Positions 54,953-64,000 of a stretch of DNA of 64,000 nucleotides are shown one piece after another. The notes beneath the pieces are model-generated. The model saw only the letters and a list, made by a program, of their open reading frames with translations, did no database searches and was not told where the DNA came from. Source of the DNA: Byssothecium circinans (Eukaryota; Ascomycota; Dothideomycetes; Pleosporales; Massarinaceae); contig ML976977.1 in the NCBI GenBank assembly GCA_010015675.1, positions 1,271,858 to 1,335,857 on the forward strand, in the 5' to 3' direction. The number at the start of each line of letters is the position of its first letter. Position 1 is the stretch's first letter. Both the position numbers and the translations under genes were made by a program.

Positions 54953-55872
54953 CTATGCCGGGCTGTTGACAGACGTGGTCAACGATCCGCCCTCAACATA
55001 CACACCCGAGAAGTACCAGTCCTCGGCACCAGTTCCATCATTACCCGAGCGGGGCAGACGAAGGATACCCAAATGCCAATCAGCGCCGTTGGAGGAAGTG
55101 CTAGCAGTGAAGGGACCCGCAGTCTTGGTGAGGGGGTTGGCGCCAGTAGAGTGCCAGAAGGTGACCGAGCCGGAAGAGAAGTTCTATCACACACATTAGC
55201 GTTCCACTCACACAAGCAACAACAGACTACTGATATAGTACACAAGGGATAGAGACAAACTTACAATCTCATAAGCAACATTATGCCAGACATCCGCCAC
55301 AAGCTCGACCTTCCACTTGCTCTGCCCACCGACAAACCATTGCAAATTTGTATTACTCGTCCCACTCTCCCCATTAACCCACCCATACTTCAACTCCGTA
55401 AAATGGCTCTCAAAGAAGCAAATCTGATGCTCATTCGTCGCACTCGGCACATTCGTCGTGCTCCTCTTGATCGAAAAGTGATAATACACGGTCCCCGAGT
55501 TGATAGCCGCTTTGGTCTGCGGAATGAGTTCCGTGCGCCACATATCCGAGTTCCATTTCGCGGTGCTGTCGATGGTGATTTTGGCTCCTTGCTTGGACCC
55601 GAGATCGGCGGGGTTTTTGAAGGAGGGCGCGAGGTTGACGTATTTTGTGACGGGGCCCGTGCCGTGGATGTAGTATTGGTAGTTTCCGACTTGGTTGGCC
55701 CAGGACCATTTGTTGAGGTCCTCGGAGGATGTCATGTCGTTGAAGCGGCCATCCCAGAGGATGGTGCCTGGGGTGTTATTAGTTACTTTGAAATCGCGTT
55801 ATGGACGTTGGGAAATATACCGGCAGAGACGACGCTCACGAGCGCGCTCAAAATCGCGACTTTACCAAACAT
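54953..55872 (-). CDS. Secreted GH131-family beta-glucanase
   Basis: Three exons: 55872-55821, 55767-55265 and 55183-54953, giving 261 residues. The first exon encodes a signal peptide (MFGKVAILSALVSVVSAG), followed by TILWDGRFNDMTSSEDLNKW and WANQVGNYQYYIHG, the typical start of GH131 proteins. Later blocks include DMWRTELIPQT, YYHFSIKRST, NEHQICFFESHFTELKYGW and FSSGSVTFWHSTG. Known activity of the family: broad exo/endo action on beta-1,3-, 1,6- and 1,4-glucans; members are often secreted during plant colonisation or saprotrophy. No CBM1 is seen. A TATATAAA box lies about 115 bp upstream. Confidence 0.87.
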
Positions 55873-55985
55873 GTTGACGACTCGAAACCACGATACCAAA
55901 CTCAACCAAGTACGGAGTACAACAGATAGAAGAAGAATAAAGATCAGCACATATCACCCATCACCAACAGGACGCATCTCCATTC

Positions 55986-55993
55986 TATATAAA
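55986..55993 (-). promoter_or_regulatory. TATA box of the GH131 gene
   Basis: The plus strand TATATAAA reads TTTATATA on the coding strand, about 115 bp upstream of the ATG at 55872. Motif and distance fit a core promoter; nothing else supports it. Confidence 0.4.
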
Positions 55994-56576
55994 GCGCGCT
56001 CGCTTCCAGTTTTTCGCAATCTCACAAAGAGGCGACACGAATCAAATGATCTGCACCGCGGTGCACTGCACGTCAATATCGCGCCCCACGAAACAATTGC
56101 GCTTTCTCTCGTTTGGCTTGTTTCCAGGCCGCAAGTGTACGTGGGCGATCGTGCCGGTGTGACCTTTGCCCTTAATCAATTTATATGTAGCCGCCGGCAT
56201 TTCAGGAACTTGGTGTTTTAGTGGCGGCGAAACGGTCCGTGTACCTATGGTAAATTGGAGGAGCGAGGAACCGGATGCGATTTCTCCGCCTCATCACTTG
56301 GGGTTTGTGCGATGTGATGGTGGAGGTGGTGAGGTGTTGGATTGTTAGAGATGAGATGGAAATAGCTGAGAATTGGGAAATGTGATTGATGAAGGGTATG
56401 CTAAAAGAGAAGCGAAAAGTGCCGCACAGTGTGCCTTTCTTGGACTAGGTTTAGATGAAATCAAACCAGGTACATGTATTACATAATACCAAACTATTTA
56501 ACTAATTATCGCAATATGAAAAAGCTTACCACGGCAAGAACTAGACAGCTGCAAAAATTTCTTATTCTAGAGAGAC

Positions 56577-56691
56577 CCTTCCACTGGCATGGTCATATAC
56601 CTCACCCTCTTCCTACCCGCTACCTTTCCCTCCCTCTTCCTTAAAATCCCTAACGTCCCAGGTGTATAGACCTGCGGACCCTTTGCCCTAC
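56577..56691 (-). repeat. Fragment homologous to the 3' end of the gene at 48.5-49.5 kb
   Basis: Read on the minus strand, this segment matches 49437-49540 along its length. The shared coding sequence is RAK(E/G)PQVYTPG(A/T)LGILRK, with VRY...PVE a little further on. Here both parts are in one frame, ending at TAG. No homology extends upstream, where the sequence turns AT-rich. It is a truncated inverted duplicate about 7 kb from the parent. Confidence 0.7.
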
Positions 56692-57945
56692 AGATTTTAC
56701 TTGTTTATAGGTTACATAAAATATGCATATACAGCCGTAGAAAGCGTGTTTAGTAGTAAATAGTGTGTTAATTCAACCACCTAATTATGTATCTAGTTTG
56801 GAGCTTATATATCGATTAGTCAGTTGAAGTTGATTAATTAGTTAGTTGAAATCAATTTAGTAGTGATTTGGTTGATTTCAACCACTCCCACGACTAAATT
56901 AGATGGTTAATTAATTCCTGAGCAGCTCTACGTAGCTCTAAGTATAAAATAATATTAAAACGCCCTTCTACGTACTTTAAGCATGTCCTACACTATATTT
57001 TAAATTATATAAGATGCTATAAAATATTTAAGTATATGCATCCTATGCATTCACTTTATAATACGTGGAAAGCTAACATTCTTATATATTTTAAACTGTA
57101 ACATAACTAACCTTTGAAAATAAAACATTTCTCATTAGAAGTATATAAAGGAAGACACAACTAATACTTTTAAAGTTTATATAGCTAAGAATGAGTTACT
57201 CCTAAGCGCAGTGACTCTAAGGGCAGTGATTCCAAGCCCAATTCCAACTATTTCTCTATCTGTACTTCAAGTTTCGTGAAAAACCAAGAACTCGTACCAA
57301 AGAAGTAAGTCAAATAAATTCCAAGGGAAGAAGCGGGCGGACTGTCGTGAGGCACTTGAGTATACAGAGAGGGGTGTACGATTCTATACCATATGCCCAA
57401 TCTGGGGTTGACCAACATGTGCATTCTCATCCCAGGGCGTTAGGTGTGTGTGAGTGAACGTATTCCAAGGCTGAGCCTTCCTGGTTAATAGAAGCTTGTT
57501 CCGGGGTCTTGGTATTGCGCATGCTATAAAAATGAGTGCGTACAACTTCATAATTTATTCTACACCACTAGCCCAGAGATCCAAACAACGTCAAGCGCGG
57601 CATCTTTCCGTGCGAGTCCCATAATTAATGTTTGATTCAGCACTTAAACAAGGTATCTACAAGCTCGTTCGGTACACAAAAGCTTCACCTAAAGTATCAG
57701 TATAGAAAGTGCTTACAAAAGAAGGCCATTGCATGATATGATTGCTTGATTTTGAAACGAGGTACTTGTACTATGCATCATTGAGGTTATTAGCTGGGGA
57801 CCGACCATACATGCTTGTGTAAAACGACCGGGACTAACCTCCCATGATATTGCTATCCGCTGTCATCCATCAAAAGACTGATATAAAAAGAATTGCGTGG
57901 TCTGGGGCTCGGCGAGGAAGGACACAAGGAGCACATGTGTGCCCT
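56692..57945. other. AT-rich island without genes, 1.25 kb
   Basis: 56700-57200 is strongly AT-rich compared with its surroundings. It contains an 11-bp inverted repeat (GTTGAAATCAA at about 56845 and TTGATTTCAAC at about 56871) within a set of related GATTAGTCAGTTG and GATTAATTAG-like repeats. It looks like worn repetitive DNA, perhaps altered by RIP, but no element boundary is visible. 57250-57945 is ordinary intergenic sequence. Confidence 0.5.
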
Positions 57946-58883
57946 TTATATGCCATTCTCGTAGATATGCTTGAACCACTTCAACCACACATCCCGTGCT
58001 TCTTCACCAGAGCGTTGAGGTGCAGACTCAACCAAGGCAACTTCCGCTGCTAGCATTTCCCAGTCCAGCTCTCCAACATCGACGTCAGGGTAGAATCGAA
58101 GATTTGGCGCTTGCAAATCAGCCAATGGAATACCATGGCGCCACCTGGCAATTTCTGCCGTGGTCGCATGATGCGCAAACCGATGAAAGCGGTAAGACCT
58201 GCCAGGCCCAAGGTCGAATTGTGTGTCGCGGACAAAAGCTTGAACTCGAGTGATATTATCATAGTCGAACTCCATGAACCAAAGCTTTGCGGCAAGGGAG
58301 TTTTTGAGTAGATTGACGTTGGAGCGGAATAGGCCTGGCACTCGGTACTTGAACTGAATGTTAGGATAAGCGCGGGCAATTACAGCGACCTTAGCGACGT
58401 CCTCGGACCCAATATGAGTCATCCATAAAAAGTCGGGAGATCCGGTGAAAGGATGAGTCCAGCTTAGGTGGATGGTAGAAAGATGAGCAAGTTGCACATT
58501 GCGAGTCCGATGGATAAAGTTGGAGAGTTGGTCGCTGAGGCTGGGACCATCACCCAATGCCAAAGTATAGGCCTTGATAATGATCTGTTTGTTGACGAAA
58601 AGCTCGAAACCATGGGTCTCGGCTCGCATTTGACGGCAACAACGCTGCATGATGTTCAACGGTGGCGCTGGCCCCTCAATTAGCTCGGCTGGCTGCTCCA
58701 CAACGGTGTTGTACGTGACTGGCTTTGAACCCTTCTTCGAAATCCTCCACGTGGTCACTTGGGGACCTGGAGAGGGCTCCAACAGCACAAATGGTATATC
58801 CTGTTGCGAAGTTCTCTAGGAAGTCTCATAAGGGGAGATTGGGTCTGCTCCATAGGAGTCGCTTCGTCCGCCGGTGAAGTCAT
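57946..58883 (-). pseudogene. F-box-like protein gene with a 1-nt frameshift
   Basis: The ATG at 58883-58881 opens MTSPADEATPMEQTQSPL then MRLPRELRNRIYH, the family hallmark, but this frame soon leaves the family sequence. From about 58790 the correct continuation, VLLEPSPGPQVTTWRISK to WLKWFKHIYENGI, is in another frame and stays open for 280 codons. One extra T in the run at about 58790-58793 would restore the expected RIY-x-FVLLEPS. No intron fits. It is a homopolymer-type indel: a true frameshift or an assembly error. The body is otherwise well kept (CCRQMRAETHGFELFV, SRSGEEARDVW-like end). Confidence 0.6.
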
Positions 58884-59354
58884 GATTGGCTGTAGCGGAA
58901 TGTGTCGTAGCAAGTTCCAGTAAGTTGTGTGTTTGAGTTTTGGTAAGTTGTATGTGTAAAGTTGTCAGTTGTTATATGACAGGTAGGGGGTTGTGTTGCT
59001 TCGACTTGGATGCGGTGTCGCACGCTTATATACTCGAGAGTGCACCGTGTGATTGTGCAGTGACTATGCTTTGTCTCGGCAATGTTGAGGTTGTTGGCAC
59101 ATTGTGATTGTGGTGACCTTGAGTAGAGCGTTGGGTGGAAATACTAGCACCTTGCTTGCAGTTGTATGTGCGTATTTATATGTACATACATGGGGTGGGG
59201 ACTCCATGGGCCCGTGCGCTGTTGCCTGTGCGACTGACATCACACAACAAAGCCGCCGCCTGTTCTTTCCTCACGAGCTTGAGCTTGTCCTTGCTCCTCG
59301 CCTCACCCATCACCGCCAACGCCACTTGATCACTCTCACCCACCAACTTCCACC
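58884..59354. other. Divergent promoter region, 0.47 kb
   Basis: Between the F-box-like locus and the inner-nuclear-membrane protein gene; T/G-rich, with no clear motif. Confidence 0.4.
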
Positions 59355-61494
59355 ATGGCCGATGCACGAGGCGAATACTGGTATTTCGAGCCAAATGTCG
59401 ATTCCAGCAAGATCACGGTGCCCGAGCTGCGCAGCATCTTGCTGAAGCATGGCGTGACCTATCCGGCCTCAGCAAAGAAACCCGTCCTCGTCAGCCTGTT
59501 CAACGAGCAAGTCCTCCCGCAGGCTGCGAAACTTCAACGAGCCCATGCGCGCACAAAACGGTCAACGCGGGGCATTGTAGACGTACCCTCCAGCGCCACC
59601 AGCACGACAACAGACGATACCAACGACGAGGATGAGACCCTGATTGCGCCTGAGCCGGCAAGACGCACTCGCCGGACTACGCGCGCATCGACCGAGGAGG
59701 AAGAGCAGCGACCGGCTCCAGTGCGAAGGACAAAGACGCCGTCGCGAACAGTGCCGACGAAACATGCCCGCGAAGCCGAGGCCGATGTCGATGAACAGCC
59801 CGCTGTTCGACGCACGCGTAAGAGTGTTCCACCTGTCACGAAAGAGTCACCGCCCGACCCGGAGGCTTGGCATCGTCAGGACGCGGGGAGTCCTTTCACC
59901 CAGGAAAACCCGTTTCAGAGCGGTAGCTCGCCAGCAGGCCCTGATGCACGTGAGCGGCGAAGAAAGTCTATGGGATTTGAGCATAAGGAAAAGCGCAAGA
60001 GCGACATGAACCGCCGCAAGACAGTTCAGCCGAAAGTCGAGCAGCTGGATCGCGGAATCGTGGTACCGACCCGCAAGACCTTCGACGTGCCCTATCGCCG
60101 GACAAGGAAAGAGGAGGAAATTGAAGTGCCTGACAGTGCCGATACTGGGGAGGAGTTTGCGCCGGAAGAGCAGCTGGAATTGGTACGAGCACGTGCAAAG
60201 AATGGCGACATGGACATCCTTCCGCCCCGTCGACGAAAGAAGTCGTCGGATGCTGCGGGCACTGCCAAGGCCTTTACACTGACACTGCTCACCCTCGTCT
60301 TTGGCGTCTTGGGGGGTCTCTGGAGACAAGAAAAGTATGCTGTTGGCTTCTGCGGCGTTGGACCTGATGCCGCAACTTCCCTTGGTGGTGTAGAGGTACC
60401 GGATTTCGCCGTTGCTCTACTTCCACAATGCGAGCCATGCCCTGCCCATGCTTTCTGCTACAAGGACTTGGCTGTCGAGTGCGAAAAAGACTTTGTCAAA
60501 AAGGAGCATCCGCTGTCATTGAATGGGTTGATCCCTATACCCCCTACTTGCGAACCGGACAACGAGAAAACCCGCAGGATCAATGTTGTCGCTGATCGCG
60601 CTGTACAAGCACTTAGGAAGCGCAAAGCACAGTTCGAGTGCAAAGAGCCGGACGCCGAAGGCAACATCCCAGAGAGCCCCGAAGTCAGCGTAGAAGAGCT
60701 CAAGAGGGGTCTTTCCTCATTGAAGCGTAAGAGCTGGACAGACCAAGCCTTTGATGACCTTTTCGTCGATGCTATCGGCGAGGCTGCACGGCGGGAGGAA
60801 GTCGTCGAGAGCGGTGATGGGTAAGTCACCTTCCATGTCCCTGCTTTCAAACCTTGTCTGACGGAACTGTACTAATCAGTTCCTTTACTGCCAACACAGA
60901 AGCGAACGCCGACTCGCCTCCACCTCCCTCGCAGAACTCTCCCTTGTCTGTAGTATCCAGCGATCCCTCCGAGAAACGCTGGAGCGACATCTTTTCTCAA
61001 TTGTAATCGTCTTCTTCGCTCTCGCTTCTGGCTCGTATGGCAAGTACTCGTTCACGCGAAGTCGAGCCATGGAAGCTAGGGCGAAGCAGCTTGCAAGCGA
61101 TGTTTTCGACCGACTGGCCAATCAGGCGGCATTGGCTCACGAGGAGCCTGGCGCGTACGGTGAACCTGGATTGAGTATGAACCAGCTCCGAGACGATGTG
61201 CTGCGACATGAGTTCTCTGCGGCTCGCCGCATCAGTCTATGGGACCGCGTGCAAAAAAAAGTGGAGCACAACTCGAACGTTCGAGCTGCCGTGAGACAAG
61301 GACAAAGTGGAGATATTACACGCATGTGGGAATGGATCGGGCCTATTCAACTCATTGAAGACGGTCGTGGCTCAGGAAAGCGCGGTGGACGACCAGGACG
61401 ACAGAGTCTGGGCTGGGCGCCTGGAAGCAGTCCTCCCGAGTTCAAGGAAGTGAAGGAGACCAAGCGCTGGGACGAAGGGCACTCGATCTACTAA
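59355..61494 (+). CDS. Inner nuclear membrane protein, Src1/Heh (LEM-like, MAN1-Src1 C-terminal domain)
   Basis: Two exons, 59355-60820 and 60900-61494, with a 79-bp intron (GTAAGT, TACTAAT branch, CACAG); 686 residues. The N-terminus holds a HeH/LEM-like helix-extension-helix, KITVPELRSILLKHGVTYPA to LVSLFNEQVLP (about 18-55). A disordered basic and acidic region with RRTRRTTR- and PPRRRKK-type nuclear signals follows. Membrane segment 1 lies at about 308-325 (FTLTLLTLVFGVLGGLW), then a Cys-bearing lumenal MAN1/Src1 domain (LLPQCEPCPAHAFCYKDLAVEC). Segment 2 (FSIVIVFFALASGSYG) and a C-terminal winged-helix-like domain (SWDRVQ-type, ITRMWEWIGPIQ) come last. Known role: rDNA and telomere tethering and nuclear pore quality control at the inner nuclear envelope. 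Confidence 0.9.
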
Positions 61495-61884
61495 ACTTGA
61501 TATTTCTTTGCGTTTTGCCTCTTGCATTTGCTTGTCGGGGCGGTGTTTTCTATATTGGGGCTGGCTGGCTTACGATACCATTATTTTCGAATGTTACGGC
61601 AGTTCAATTGATTAGCCTCTCTTCATCTTCAGTACTCCTTCGTGCATGCACAGGTTTGAGACTCGGAGCATATCCATGGCGGCATGGCCTATGGTTTCAT
61701 CACGGATGAGATCGATGTCTTTTGTAAGAGGTGTGGCTGGTGAAAGGCCCGTGCGCGATAAACGCCGAGCCGAGCACCGCCACCGCACACACGAACTAAG
61801 AAATATTGCGAGTACGCACGACAGCCCATCAACAACACCGACCTCACCTCGCCCACACTAACCGTCAGCGCGAAAACAGTCACC
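61495..61884. other. Intergenic, 0.4 kb
   Basis: 3' flank of the inner-membrane protein gene and promoter of the eL42 gene; nothing else recognised. Confidence 0.4.
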
Positions 61885-62787
<903 letters not shown>

Positions 62788-63303
62788 AGCTTGTTCCTCT
62801 CTTCTCTCTCTTTTGCTGGGCCCTCGGCGTAGTCTTCAACGGTGGATAAGGTCGGGACGGGACGGCTTTCCCGCGATCGATGGACTCTTGCACCAAGCAT
62901 GATGGAGCAGCGATTGCGGTTCTGGGGACGGAAATGAAACGGATGCGGATCACGAAACACACGGACTGTAACCTACATATGCATCAAATGGAGCTTGATT
63001 GAAGGCTGTCTCTTCTCTTTCCAGTCTTTCCAGCGATAAGCCCTGTTGTACTGACGTTATTGGAAGTGTCCAGTGTGAGTAGGAATGGTCCTCCGCCATT
63101 GAATATTTACGGAGCACAATTCGTGGATCAATCAAGCATGGTATCCGATGGACCTATCCCGGAATCTTCATTGGAGTAACTGCAGCTTAGCTGCCCCACC
63201 ACCCCACTAACGCGAGGTAGGCGCCTAAACTTCCATCCTTCCTCGACACCCTGCTCAATGCCGTGAGTCACTTCTTTTCTTCTTCCCTCTCCTCTCGTTC
63301 ATC
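62788..63303. other. Intergenic, 0.5 kb
   Basis: 3' flank of the eL42 gene and promoter of the reductase gene; no gene recognised. Confidence 0.4.
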
Positions 63304-64000
63304 ATGGCTGACACAAAGAAGAGGTCTGCTCTCGTGATCGGGGGAGGCTCCGTCGGCACAATCGCCGCTCTGAACCTTGACGTCGGCGGTCTCGCAGATG
63401 TGACCCTTGTATTGCGCTCGAACTACGATGTGGTGAATGAGAAGGGCTTCGATATCGATAGTTGCGATCATGGTGTAATAAAGGGGTGGCGTCCCAGCAT
63501 CGGTTCGCTATTCGACCTTCAATGGTAAACCGCAAAGCTGACAGTCTAACACAGTCCGCAACACGATCCCTAACACCAGGCAAGAAAACCTCCCCCCCTA
63601 CGACTACATCGTCCTTGCCACAAAAAACATCCCTGACATCCCACCCACGGTCGTCGATCTCATCGCCCCCGCCCTCCCCGCCTCAAACACGCATACTACA
63701 CTCGTGCTCATCCAAAACGGCCTGAACATCGAGAAACCGTTCCTGGAATCGCATCCGCAGACCACCGTGTTAAGTGGCGTAAGCCTAATCGGCAGCGCGG
63801 AGACGGAGAAAGGCAGGATTGAGCAGGACGATAGGGATAGGTTATTGATTGGCGCGTTTGCGAATCCCAACATCGCGCAGACCGATGCGGATAAGCGAGC
63901 AGAGGAATTCGTTAGAATTTATGGGAAGGGGGGGAAGACGGAGTGCGTGCTTTCGAAAGATGTGCTGCATGATCGGTGGAGGAAGTTGGTGTATAATGCT
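63304..64000 (+). CDS. Ketopantoate reductase-like (ApbA/PanE) protein, 5' part
   Basis: The gene runs off the right edge. Exon 1 is 63304-63502 and exon 2 starts at 63554; the 51-bp intron has a weak GTTCGC donor and an AACACAG acceptor, the only pair that keeps the frame into YDYIVLATKNIPDIPPTV. The N-terminus is a Rossmann loop, RSALVIGGGSVGTIAALNL, which binds NADPH. The segment LVLIQNGLNIEKP and later DVLHDRWRKLVYNA match the family (Asn/Lys positions near the active site). True ketopantoate reductases act in pantothenate synthesis, but fungi carry several paralogues of unknown substrate, so I do not assign a gene name. Confidence 0.85.

Overview
This window is nuclear DNA of a filamentous ascomycete (Pezizomycotina, probably Dothideomycetes). 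Three things point there. Genes carry short introns (about 40-80 bp) with GT-AG ends and CTAAC/CTGAC-like branch points. The gene set is typical: NatC subunit, delta-8 sphingolipid desaturase, FlbE, Prp6, Utp18, Msh2, Src1/Heh and eL42. There are also fungal F-box-like, GH131 and CCCH proteins. Coordinates below join exons I spliced by hand from frame continuity and splice motifs.

Layout. 1-8.3 kb: the 3' end of the NatC acetyltransferase, a long gene-poor stretch, and a 1114-residue low-complexity protein. 9.3-24.6 kb: an accessory region with housekeeping islands. The islands are a desaturase and phosphoribomutase divergent pair (11.9-16.2 kb) and an APH-like kinase (20.7-22.0 kb). Around them lie decaying or lineage-specific genes: an ORF with three in-frame TAGs, a small spliced gene with one TAG, a tandem pair of paralogues that both need a frameshift, and remnants of a fungal C2H2 zinc-finger gene. 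A MITE sits at 11.6 kb and its inverted relative at 36.3 kb. 24.6-47 kb: mostly conserved genes (proline iminopeptidase, dienelactone hydrolase, Cir_N/LENG1-like protein, FlbE, Prp6, CCCH protein, a Ser/Thr/Pro-rich membrane protein, Utp18). 47.4-59 kb: a GNAT protein, another ORF with three in-frame TAGs, MSH2 with MCB-like promoter sites, an F-box-like protein, a GH131 enzyme, an AT-rich island and a frameshifted F-box-like gene. 59.3-64 kb: the inner-nuclear-membrane protein, eL42 and the start of a ketopantoate reductase-like gene.

The most unusual signal is a set of reading frames that are otherwise coherent but interrupted only, or nearly only, by TAG. I count seven TAGs in three loci and an eighth in the zinc-finger remnant, with no TAA and one TGA. 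Normal genes here (MSH2, Prp6, desaturase, GH131) end in TAG, so wholesale reassignment of UAG is unlikely. The live alternatives are C-to-T decay at CpA, stop-codon readthrough, and A-to-I editing of UAG to UGG as known from other filamentous ascomycetes. The sequence alone cannot decide between them.
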